NCBI RefSeq assembly: GCF_014334055.1
Contig: NZ_CP060490.1
Coordinates: 62,001-126,000 of the forward strand
DNA length: 64,000 nucleotides
From: Oscillibacter hominis
GTDB lineage: Bacteria > Bacillota > Clostridia > Oscillospirales > Oscillospiraceae
Direction of reading: 5' to 3'
Numbering within the stretch: position 1 is the first letter of the stretch; each line of letters starts with the position of its first letter. Both the position numbers and the translations under genes were made by a program. The notes beneath the pieces are model-generated. The model ran no database searches. It had not been told where the DNA came from and saw only the letters and a list, made by a program, of their open reading frames with translations. Shown in pieces: positions 24,980-32,010 of this stretch.

Positions 24980-26407
24980 CTATCGTTCCTGTGCCTTATT
25001 CTCACGCTCGTCCGTTATGCCGAGCAGATGATCAATGTTCGCTTTTATTGCCACGGCCTCCCGCATTTGCCGCTGGGCATCCCGGTATTCTGCATAAAGC
25101 TCTTTCTTTTGTCCCGCCAGCTCACGGCGGGATTTTTTTAGTGCTTCAATCTTAGGGAGCTTTGCGCCGTTCAGTATGGTGTTCATGGTATCCTTTGCCG
25201 CCCGGTAAGTGGCAAGCTCCATTTCATGCTGGGCCAGATACTTTTTGCTGTACCGCGCAGCCTTGTACCCATCGAACACCGGGCGGGTCTTGGCATAGTC
25301 CACCGTGGCAGCCATCAGCTCCGAGGTTTTGGAAAGGGCCTCCTCCGTTGTGCGGAGCTCGTCAGACAGCTTGTGAAAGTGATCCACAGCAGCCTCGGTG
25401 CGGGCCGTCAGCGCCGCATAGTCTGTCAGATGATGCTCCTGCAAATACTGGAGCGCGGCAGCCATATGTTTTAGGTTGTAGACCTTGGCCCATCGTTCAT
25501 AGGCCGGGCCTTTGCCCTGGGCCATACGCTCTTGAATGTCGATGATAAGATTAACTCGCCGTGGCGGAACCGTGGGCTCCTCTGGTAGTTCAGGGAGCGG
25601 ACGTTCCCCAGCAATTACCGCCTTGATGTCCTCCGGGTCAAATCCGGCTCCCAGTGTAGAAGCCCGGAGCCGGGTCGGTTTTTCCTGTCCGGGCGCAAGG
25701 AATGAGATGACACCGCCGCGCCCCTGTTTTACGGCAAAGCCGGACTCCTCCATGAGACGAAGAAAGTCGGCAAAGTCCGTGGGCTTTTTCTCCAAAGCGG
25801 CGAGAACAGCCAGCTGCACCCGCCGCTTGGCAGAGGGCGGCTTTTCCCCGATCCACTGGCCATAGTGAAGAAAGCGGCCCTTGCTGTGCTGGCGCGGGTT
25901 TTGGATAACCGACAGCTCATGTTCGATGCACACGCGGTCAGAAAGCCGCCGCAGGGCAAAGGACGAACCAATGAAATTATGAAATTTCCGGGAGCGGTCA
26001 AAGGCCGTTGCATTGAAATAAATGTGATTGTGAATATGGGCCTTGTCGGTATGCGTGCAGACGAAGAACTGATACTTTCCCTTTGTCCAGCGCATCGCCG
26101 TTTCATAACCGATACGGTTTGCTTCTTCCGCCGTAACCTCCCTGGGCAGAAACGCCTGCCGGATCTGAAAGAACAGTGCCCCGCGAGATACGGCCCGGCC
26201 TGTCTCTGCAAGGTATTGACTTTTTACCAGAAGAAACTCGGCGGGAGCCGTGTTCGGATCGCAGAGATAGGAAGATACGGCTCCCAGCTTTTCTGGGTTC
26301 AGGCCATAGGTGAAACGATCCTCCATCGTTTGAATTGCACTTTTTCCTGCCGCTGTTTTATAAGGGCGGATGTAGGTGGTCGCCGTAGAAATCCCTCCTT
26401 CCGGCAA
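24980..26407 (-). CDS. Relaxase (MobA/MobL-like, relaxase/mobilization nuclease family)
   Basis: Up to 475 aa. It has an N-terminal relaxase domain (TTYIRPYKTAAGKSA, then GAVSSYLCDP and the metal-binding HTDKAHIHNHIYFNA) and a long coiled coil with Lys/Glu/Arg to the C-terminus. It nicks oriT and leads the strand into the recipient. The start is odd: GGAAGGAGG lies seven bases before an ACG codon (26386) where homologs would start Met-Ala-Thr-Thr-Tyr. The only regular start in frame upstream, TTG 26407, has no site and precedes the Shine-Dalgarno itself. Palindrome copy 5 is 13 bases upstream of 26407. Confidence 0.88.
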   Translation of the reverse strand: MPEGGISTATTYIRPYKTAAGKSAIQTMEDRFTYGLNPEKLGAVSSYLCDPNTAPAEFLLVKSQYLAETGRAVSRGALFFQIRQAFLPREVTAEEANRIGYETAMRWTKGKYQFFVCTHTDKAHIHNHIYFNATAFDRSRKFHNFIGSSFALRRLSDRVCIEHELSVIQNPRQHSKGRFLHYGQWIGEKPPSAKRRVQLAVLAALEKKPTDFADFLRLMEESGFAVKQGRGGVISFLAPGQEKPTRLRASTLGAGFDPEDIKAVIAGERPLPELPEEPTVPPRRVNLIIDIQERMAQGKGPAYERWAKVYNLKHMAAALQYLQEHHLTDYAALTARTEAAVDHFHKLSDELRTTEEALSKTSELMAATVDYAKTRPVFDGYKAARYSKKYLAQHEMELATYRAAKDTMNTILNGAKLPKIEALKKSRRELAGQKKELYAEYRDAQRQMREAVAIKANIDHLLGITDERENKAQER

Positions 26408-26419
26408 ACAGTATTTTTA

Positions 26420-26442
26420 CTTTGGGACACTTTGTCCCGAAG
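26420..26442. repeat. Dispersed 23-bp palindrome, copy 5
   Basis: CTTTGGGACA-CTT-TGTCCCGAAG, between the terminator at 26446 and the relaxase gene. Confidence 0.92.
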
Positions 26443-26445
26443 TAG

Positions 26446-26479
26446 GAAAAACCGGGGAGCGGTATCAACCACTCCCCGG
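26446..26479 (-). terminator. Terminator between MobC and relaxase genes
   Basis: On the minus strand CCGGGGAG pairs with CTCCCCGG (8 bp), followed by TTTTTCC. Confidence 0.7.
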
Positions 26480-26484
26480 ACGGG

Positions 26485-26832
26485 TCAGAGCTCTACCAGC
26501 GCGGAGAGCTGTTTCAAGAGATCAGACAGCGGCCCCCATAAGGCGGCATAGTCTCGCTGCAAGGTCGCAAGTTCTTCGGGATAAATTGCGCCGTAAGTGT
26601 TGGCTTGAATTGCCACTTGGTTCAGATTGTTGGAGCATCGCCGCTGGAGCGAAACCAGCTCACGAACAGGCGAAAGGTCAACATGAAGCACATACCCACT
26701 CAGGGCCATTTTTCGCATATAGGCTCCCATGTTACGGATGCCAGCCTCCGCCATACGTTCTTGAATCAGGGCCTGCTCCGCCTCCGACACCATCACATGA
26801 AGATGGATCGGACGGCGGCGCTTCTTTGTCAT
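26485..26832 (-). CDS. MobC-like relaxosome accessory protein
   Basis: 115 aa. MTKKRRRPIHLHVMVSEAE is a basic ribbon-helix-helix-like start. The middle (EAGIRNMGAYMRKMALSG) and the LNQVAIQANTYG motif are characteristic of plasmid MobC proteins. These bind oriT and help the relaxase nick. Its ATG overlaps the TGA of the small gene upstream (ATGA), so it is translationally coupled. Confidence 0.9.
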   Translation of the reverse strand: MTKKRRRPIHLHVMVSEAEQALIQERMAEAGIRNMGAYMRKMALSGYVLHVDLSPVRELVSLQRRCSNNLNQVAIQANTYGAIYPEELATLQRDYAALWGPLSDLLKQLSALVEL

Positions 26833-26993
26833 CGCTCCTCACGCTCCCGGCTGCGGCAGGCACGGGGCGGCTCCTTTACCTTATCCAGCGGCTTTTCCTG
26901 TTCGTCTGCCGAAATGGGGTGCGGCAAATGAAATTCACGGTGCAGGCGCAGCGCCTCCAGTACAGACAATTTCTGTTCATGTTTCTTTTCCAT
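26829..26993 (-). CDS. Small 54-aa protein upstream of MobC
   Basis: Starts MEKKHEQKLSVLEALRLHRE at 26993 behind GGAGGAG, and ends in an ATGA overlap with mobC. Charged and helical, with a Pro/Arg-rich tail (EPPRACRSREREER). No family recognised. The strong ribosome site and coupling make it very likely a real gene of the mobilisation operon. Confidence 0.7.
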   Translation of the reverse strand: MEKKHEQKLSVLEALRLHREFHLPHPISADEQEKPLDKVKEPPRACRSREREER

Positions 26994-27005
26994 ATACGCT
27001 CCTCC

Positions 27006-27590
27006 TTATCTATCGCCACGGTCGGGCTGCCTGCGCTGGGGAGCCGGAGCCTCCGGGCCGCGATCTGCCTCCGCCAACTTTGCCGCGTTTTTCATCTGCT
27101 CGGCAATCGGACGGAGCCTGTCGGGATTATCAGGCGCAGGCCGCAGTTCATAGTCGGATGCCTGCTTTTCCGTCAGCGGACGGGTGTAGGTAAGATAACC
27201 CCAAGCCAAGAACGAGCCATTTTCCACCGGGACGCGCTGATCGTAATTGAAAATTTCATCCGGCTTGTTATAGGGCGGCTTCGGAAATGTCCCGATGTCC
27301 ACAGGCCGCTGGGTCGAATAATACTTGTAAAGGCCGGGAGCCTCGGTCTGCCTGAGCCCCACGTTATAAATACGCTGATAGTCCTGCACCCGGTCTGTGA
27401 AATCCTGTTCCATCGCGGTGCGGTCATTTCCATAGTGACCCCATTCGTACTGCCGCTGGCCGTCCTTGTCATCATAGCAGGCCCATGTGACATAGCGGGA
27501 TGGCGCGGTGGGATGTTCGCCCAATGCAAATCCCCGTCCATTTTCCAGCATGACCGCCTTCAAAATAGCATAACCTTGATTTTTGTCCAT
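27006..27590 (-). CDS. Conserved mobile-element protein of unknown function, 194 aa
   Basis: ATG 27590 lies seven bases after GGGAGG. Begins MDKNQGYAILKAVMLENGRG. It contains an aromatic, soluble core (VTWACYDDKDGQRQYEWGHY, LYKYYSTQRPVD) and a Pro/Arg-rich C-terminus. I recognise it only as a protein often found in Tn1549-like transfer regions. No catalytic motif seen. Confidence 0.65.
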   Translation of the reverse strand: MDKNQGYAILKAVMLENGRGFALGEHPTAPSRYVTWACYDDKDGQRQYEWGHYGNDRTAMEQDFTDRVQDYQRIYNVGLRQTEAPGLYKYYSTQRPVDIGTFPKPPYNKPDEIFNYDQRVPVENGSFLAWGYLTYTRPLTEKQASDYELRPAPDNPDRLRPIAEQMKNAAKLAEADRGPEAPAPQRRQPDRGDR

Positions 27591-27603
27591 AGTACACCTC
27601 CCA

Positions 27604-28563
27604 TCATCGAGACATTTCTTTGTTTTCTCTTTTCGCAAACGGCTGGAGCTGATAGGGGCTTGTACCGTCCTCGGGCCGCAGAAAGTCTATCCGGGCTGCA
27701 GCACGGATGGCGTTCTGGTTAAGCTGCCGCTGCCATGCCCCTTGGCTGGGAGCCCACTTAAAGCCGTTGCTTTTCAGTTCCTGCCTCTGATCGGCATCGG
27801 GCTTTTCCTCGAAAATGAGCTGCAAACGGTTTTCAGCCTCGTTGGTTTTTGCCTCGCCTCCGGGGAATGTCCAGCCTGCAAACTCGGAGCGGTTGCTCAG
27901 TTCCTCAATGCGCTGGCGCACACGGCGGATGTTGGCGTTGTTGTTGGAAAGCAGATAGGCGGGATACGGCTTGCTTTTGTCCAAGTGCCATGACTGCGCC
28001 ATATCTGCTTTGAGCTTTTCTGCCTGCTCCGGCGTAAGCTCCGGGCAGCCATCCAGCGTTTTGTGTTTCCGAAAATACGCATTGATCGCCTTCATGGTGG
28101 CCTGCTGGGACTCCAGCCCCTCCAGCTTTTTTGTCAGCTTTTCCACGGCCAGATCATCGTCTGCGCTGATCCCGCCCATACCAACAGAGCGGATTTTCTC
28201 AAGCAGCTTTGAAATCTCCGCATACTCTCCATAGTTGCGATCCCGGGCGGCGTTCTGCTTGTGCTTTTTTGCCACAGGGAAATTACCGCCCCCGGAGATC
28301 AGAATAGAGGGCACCCGGGCATCAATCACATTGCATTCATTCAGATTTTCAGCAAGTTTCCGGGCATAGCGATCCACCAGCGCGTCAATCTTATCATGGT
28401 ACATGGGATCGACACGCGCTTTCTGGCGTTCCGCCGCTGCATACGCTTCATCGACCATTGCCCGGTAGCCCGCCGTAGCGGAGCCCGGCTGATAGTCGGA
28501 AAAGCTGTTCATATCCTTTGCCCGCTTTGCGGCTTCTTCATTGATCGGATAATATTTCGGCAT
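27604..28563 (-). CDS. Conserved mobile-element protein of unknown function, 319 aa
   Basis: ATG 28563 behind GGAGG. It has a helical, charged sequence starting MPKYYPINEEAAKRAKDMNS and a C-terminal FKWAPSQGAWQRQLNQNA segment. That segment resembles a small module in conjugation or anti-restriction proteins (DUF3560-like). An in-frame extension up to about 28686 exists but would include palindrome copy 6 and lacks a better site. Function unknown. Confidence 0.65.
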   Translation of the reverse strand: MPKYYPINEEAAKRAKDMNSFSDYQPGSATAGYRAMVDEAYAAAERQKARVDPMYHDKIDALVDRYARKLAENLNECNVIDARVPSILISGGGNFPVAKKHKQNAARDRNYGEYAEISKLLEKIRSVGMGGISADDDLAVEKLTKKLEGLESQQATMKAINAYFRKHKTLDGCPELTPEQAEKLKADMAQSWHLDKSKPYPAYLLSNNNANIRRVRQRIEELSNRSEFAGWTFPGGEAKTNEAENRLQLIFEEKPDADQRQELKSNGFKWAPSQGAWQRQLNQNAIRAAARIDFLRPEDGTSPYQLQPFAKRENKEMSR

Positions 28564-28589
28564 AGTACCTCCTTCCACAAAAGCCGGAA

Positions 28590-28612
28590 CTTTGGGACAA
28601 ATTGTCCCAAAG
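28590..28612. repeat. Dispersed 23-bp palindrome, copy 6
   Basis: CTTTGGGACA-AAT-TGTCCCAAAG, a perfect palindrome apart from the spacer, 27 bases upstream of the 319-aa gene. GCCGG and CCGGC flank it, adding a longer stem. Confidence 0.93.
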
Positions 28613-28742
28613 CCCCGGCAGCTAAAATGTTGACAGCATCTCACGGAAACAGGGCCAGACATAGAAACATACACCTCCCGCAGAAAAGGGCCTTAAAAAG
28701 CCTTGTCATAAGCGGGTTTAGGCTGGCCTAATTGTCAACACA

Positions 28743-29096
28743 TCAGCCCCGTTTTTTCCGCATATATTCCCGCTGCTGTCTGCGGTGTGCCGCCTTTGCA
28801 CAGGCCGCCGAACAATAGGTTTGCCGTCCATCAGGAGCCACGGCTCTGCCACATACCGGGCAAGCCTTGAAATCCGGCCTTGGCCCCTCTGTCAGCAACG
28901 CAGCCTCCAGCGCCGGATCAAGGGGCAGAACTGCCTCGCGGAAGTAGCGGCAATAAGCCCCCGTCCAGCATTTCCCAAACATATAGCACTCGCAATCCAG
29001 CGGCAGGCAGCCGCAGTCCCGGTCATAGTTGGCACACCATTTTGACACCAGCCTGCGGATTGCCGCTTTTTCTGTCCGGGTCAGTTCTCGGCCCAC
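28743..29096 (-). CDS. Cysteine-rich protein, 117 aa
   Basis: GTG 29096 seven bases after GGAGG. Contains two Cys clusters, CANYDRDCGCLPLDCECYMFGKC and CPVCGRAVAPDGRQTYCSAAC, so it probably binds zinc. An N-terminal helical ELTRTEKAAIRRL precedes them, and the basic tail KKRG may bind nucleic acid. Conserved beside transfer genes of this element class; function unknown. Confidence 0.7.
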   Translation of the reverse strand: MGRELTRTEKAAIRRLVSKWCANYDRDCGCLPLDCECYMFGKCWTGAYCRYFREAVLPLDPALEAALLTEGPRPDFKACPVCGRAVAPDGRQTYCSAACAKAAHRRQQREYMRKKRG

Positions 29097-29100
29097 AGCA

Positions 29101-29277
29101 TCACCTCCCGTTGCCCGGTGGTTTGAGCTGCTCCCGGTAGCAGAACACGCAGCCGATCCCGCGCCAGTAAGGGCAGCCGTCACAACGGGAGCCCTTCGGC
29201 GGCAGGCTGGGCGGCACACCCTTAAAGTAGCTTTTTTCTTTCATAAATCCCTCATAGGGGTTGTTGGTAAATCTCAT
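29101..29277 (-). CDS. Small 58-aa Cys-rich protein
   Basis: ATG 29277 overlaps the TGA of the DUF4366 gene (ATGA). Reads MRFTNNPYEGFMKEKSYFKG and later CDGCPYWRGIGCVFC, a compact double CxxC that could hold a zinc ion. A second possible start is ATG 29244 behind GAGGG. The 117-aa gene starts four bases after its stop. Not recognised as a named family. Confidence 0.65.
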   Translation of the reverse strand: MRFTNNPYEGFMKEKSYFKGVPPSLPPKGSRCDGCPYWRGIGCVFCYREQLKPPGNGR

Positions 29278-30023
29278 TCATTATCCTCGCTTTCGGTATC
29301 GTCCTCGTCCCAAGGCGGCCCATCGTCCTCGGGATCGTCATAATCAGCCAGTTCCTCACTGTAATCCTCTTCGGGTACAGCAGCTTTTTCATGCTTCGGG
29401 CGGTAGATTTTCAAGTACCAGCCTGCACCGCCGCCCAGAACAGCCACTGCCAAAATCAGCAGAAGCGTCCCGGTATTACTTTTCTGCTGGGGCTCGGGTT
29501 CCGGCTCCTCCGCAGGTTCCGTCACCGGAGCGGGTTCGGGAGCTGTGCCAGCACACTCGGTCATGTTGACCGCGCAGACCGCGCAATCCGTATGGATGGC
29601 TCCGGGCGCACATTTTTCTGTGCAGGAGCAGGCCGGAAGTTCTCCGCCAGCGGCCTCCAGTGCCGCCAGCAGATCGGCTTCATCCACCATGTTCAAAAAG
29701 TAGGTGTGATACTGTTCGCCGTCCTCGTCCACAGGCTTGTCATAGTCAATGACAATGTAAAAGGTGTTGCCGCCGCTGGTTTCCACCGTGATGAACTGTT
29801 TGTTGGTTGCAGCATCGTAGAGCAGATCGCGGGTCACAAGGTTTCCATCCTCCGAAAAGCCCTCGCCCGGGGTAATGGTAGGCGCTGGCTCCGGGGCCGG
29901 AGTTTCTTCCACAACAGGCGGTTCCTCATTCCCACCGTCCGAATAGGCATAGGCCGGGATTGCAAAGCCGCATAAAAGAACGGCGGAACAAAGCCCCGCC
30001 GCCAACATACGAAAGTGTTTCAT
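29274..30023 (-). CDS. DUF4366 domain protein, cell-surface conjugation protein
   Basis: 249 aa. Signal peptide (residues 1-26, ending PAYAYS), Pro/Glu-rich linker, a soluble middle domain with several Cys (CSCTEKCAPG, CAVCAVNMTEC), one membrane helix near residues 190-210 (TLLLILAVAVLGGGAGWYL) and an acidic cytoplasmic tail. This matches DUF4366 proteins of Tn1549-like elements. Role probably at the mating channel, not established. Confidence 0.82.
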   Translation of the reverse strand: MKHFRMLAAGLCSAVLLCGFAIPAYAYSDGGNEEPPVVEETPAPEPAPTITPGEGFSEDGNLVTRDLLYDAATNKQFITVETSGGNTFYIVIDYDKPVDEDGEQYHTYFLNMVDEADLLAALEAAGGELPACSCTEKCAPGAIHTDCAVCAVNMTECAGTAPEPAPVTEPAEEPEPEPQQKSNTGTLLLILAVAVLGGGAGWYLKIYRPKHEKAAVPEEDYSEELADYDDPEDDGPPWDEDDTESEDNE

Positions 30024-30025
30024 AT

Positions 30026-30277
30026 TCAGTTTTCCTCCTTTTCTTCTTCGGACTTCGGGACACTTTGTCCCAAAGTACCTCCGTCCTTCAGCTTTTCAAA
30101 CAGCAGCGGGAGCTCCGTAAGGGAAATGCTCATACCGCGCACAATGTCCACGATCTCGCTGTTTTCCGCCTCCAGCTTTTTCTGCTCCAGCTCCTTGAGC
30201 CGGGCCTGCTGTTCACTGATTTTGGCCTTGACCTTATCAATCTCGGCCTGAATTTTCATGCTTTTGGTAGTTGCCAT
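30026..30277 (-). CDS. DUF4315 family protein
   Basis: 83 aa, ATG 30277 after AGGAGG. It is a predicted coiled coil, MATTKSMKIQAEIDKVKAKI followed by EQQARLKELEQKK, as in DUF4315 proteins next to DUF4366 and NlpC/P60 genes. The C-terminus is encoded by palindrome copy 7. Confidence 0.8.
   Translation of the reverse strand: MATTKSMKIQAEIDKVKAKISEQQARLKELEQKKLEAENSEIVDIVRGMSISLTELPLLFEKLKDGGTLGQSVPKSEEEKEEN
30053..30075. repeat. Dispersed 23-bp palindrome, copy 7
   Basis: CTTCGGGACA-CTT-TGTCCCAAAG, inside the end of the DUF4315 gene and 30 bases upstream of the DUF4366 start. Confidence 0.92.
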
Positions 30278-30291
30278 TTCAAAACCTCCTG

Positions 30292-32010
30292 TCACGGTAA
30301 ACGCCCGTAGGCGTAAAAATGAGATTGCCAGTAGCTTGTATTCAAATTTGCGTAGCCGATGGGATCTCCGCAATGCAGCATTTTCCCGTCGCCGACATAA
30401 ATCCCGCAATGGCTCACACCCGGCGTGTCATAGGTGCCTTTGAAGAACACCAGATCACCGGGTTTGGGAGAACTGGTCGGCGTACAGATGTTATAGAGCC
30501 CCTGGGCTCCCAGCCTGCCCACATTCCAGCCGGAGTGATTGATAACCCACGAAACGTACCCCGAGCAATCAAAGGAAGTGGCGGGAGAACTGCCGCCCCA
30601 CACATAGGGATAGCCGATGTATTTCTGCGCTTCGGCAAGCATCGCGGCAAAGGTTTCATCGTCCAGATATTCTCCGGGCACTTCGTAATCACCGGGTTTC
30701 CCGGTAATATACTTGTTCACATAGGGAGAATCTGGGAACAGATCGGGGCGGTTTCCCAGCGTTGCCATATAGATGGCATACCGTGAAAGCTGCTCCTCGC
30801 TCATGACATATACGGGCACATGGGATAAATCAAAGTTCTCCAGCGTGACCGTACAGATGTAATAGTCGTAAGGCACCTGATAGGTGTCCGTATGGGAGTT
30901 GCCGTCCGCGTCCGTCCATGTGTCGGTTTCCGTGCGATACCGGGTTTCCACCACTACATCCTCCGTGAGAATGTACTGGCGGTCAAACAGCATTTGCAGC
31001 GTTCCCTGTACTTCGTCTATTGTCCATTGCCCCTCATGGAGCGCACACAAAAGAGAAAGCAGCACATAGGGGTCATGTTCGATTTCGTCCAGATCGAAGT
31101 GGTATTCGTCATAGTCATGGGTGCTTTCATAGGTGTCCAGATAATGCTGCAAATCATCTTCCAGCGCACAGTAGGCAGCTTCGGCGGCCAGCATATCCCG
31201 ATCCTCGCAAGGATAGGTGCTGGCCCCTAATGCACCGGCCCCGGCGTTCCCCAGCATAAGCATGGTAGAGGAACAGGACTGCATAGCAAACAGGAGTAAC
31301 ACACAGAGCACCGCAACCACGGCACCTGCGGGATGACTTTTGACAAATTCCACTGCCCGGGCGGTCAGGTGTTCTGTGGCTGTGGCAGTTTTCCCAGCCG
31401 CAGCCGCGCCCTGCTTTGCAGCCTCCTTTGCCTGCTTGCGGTATTGCCTGCGAAGCCGTTGCTTTTGCCAGTAGCGGGTAAGGGCATTTTTCGTCAGCTC
31501 CGGGTGCTCCTGTGCGGCGGTGTGAAAATGGTAGTCCGCCGTGTACTTGGTATAGCGGGCCTCGGCCTTGCGTACCACTTTTGCCGGATGTTCCCGGACT
31601 TTACGGCGCACAAAGCGGGAGCCGTGCCGCAGCGCGGTTTCTCCCACAAGCTCAGAACGGTGTGCGCCTTCTGTGCCGACATTTTCCTGTTCCACTTCAA
31701 AAATCTTGCCATGCACGAAGCTGTGAACGGAACCACTGGCAACACGGCCTATGCGTTTTACCGGGCCGGGCTTTTTCGGCGGCTTTTGTTTTGCCAGCTT
31801 CTCCCGGGCCTGTTCCAGCTTTTCGCCTTGGGACTCCATACGGAGCTTTGCCGCCGCAGCCTGTTCCTGCTGGCTCTTTTTGCGGAACTTGGACTTTGGG
31901 ACACTTTGTCCCGAAGTGTCGGAAGCCTCCGGCCCGGGCTGTTCCCCGTCAGGGGCGTGGGCGGTCTGCGACCAAGCCTCCTCCTTGGTCTTATTCGTTT
32001 TTCGTTTCAT
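30292..32010 (-). CDS. CD1108-like NlpC/P60 cell-wall hydrolase of the conjugation apparatus
   Basis: 572 aa. A basic N-terminal region to about residue 235, one membrane helix (AGAVVAVLCVLLLFAMQ), a middle helical domain resembling a lytic/hydrolase accessory domain, and a C-terminal NlpC/P60 peptidase with Cys in FDCSGYVSW and His in SHCGIYVG. It probably opens peptidoglycan for the mating channel (VirB1-like role). It overlaps the end of VirB4 by 20 bases. Palindrome copy 8 falls in its N-terminal coding part (TSGQSVPKSKFRK). Confidence 0.88.
   Translation of the reverse strand: MKRKTNKTKEEAWSQTAHAPDGEQPGPEASDTSGQSVPKSKFRKKSQQEQAAAAKLRMESQGEKLEQAREKLAKQKPPKKPGPVKRIGRVASGSVHSFVHGKIFEVEQENVGTEGAHRSELVGETALRHGSRFVRRKVREHPAKVVRKAEARYTKYTADYHFHTAAQEHPELTKNALTRYWQKQRLRRQYRKQAKEAAKQGAAAAGKTATATEHLTARAVEFVKSHPAGAVVAVLCVLLLFAMQSCSSTMLMLGNAGAGALGASTYPCEDRDMLAAEAAYCALEDDLQHYLDTYESTHDYDEYHFDLDEIEHDPYVLLSLLCALHEGQWTIDEVQGTLQMLFDRQYILTEDVVVETRYRTETDTWTDADGNSHTDTYQVPYDYYICTVTLENFDLSHVPVYVMSEEQLSRYAIYMATLGNRPDLFPDSPYVNKYITGKPGDYEVPGEYLDDETFAAMLAEAQKYIGYPYVWGGSSPATSFDCSGYVSWVINHSGWNVGRLGAQGLYNICTPTSSPKPGDLVFFKGTYDTPGVSHCGIYVGDGKMLHCGDPIGYANLNTSYWQSHFYAYGRLP
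31894..31916. repeat. Dispersed 23-bp palindrome, copy 8
   Basis: CTTTGGGACA-CTT-TGTCCCGAAG, inside the NlpC/P60 gene near its start. Confidence 0.92.
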
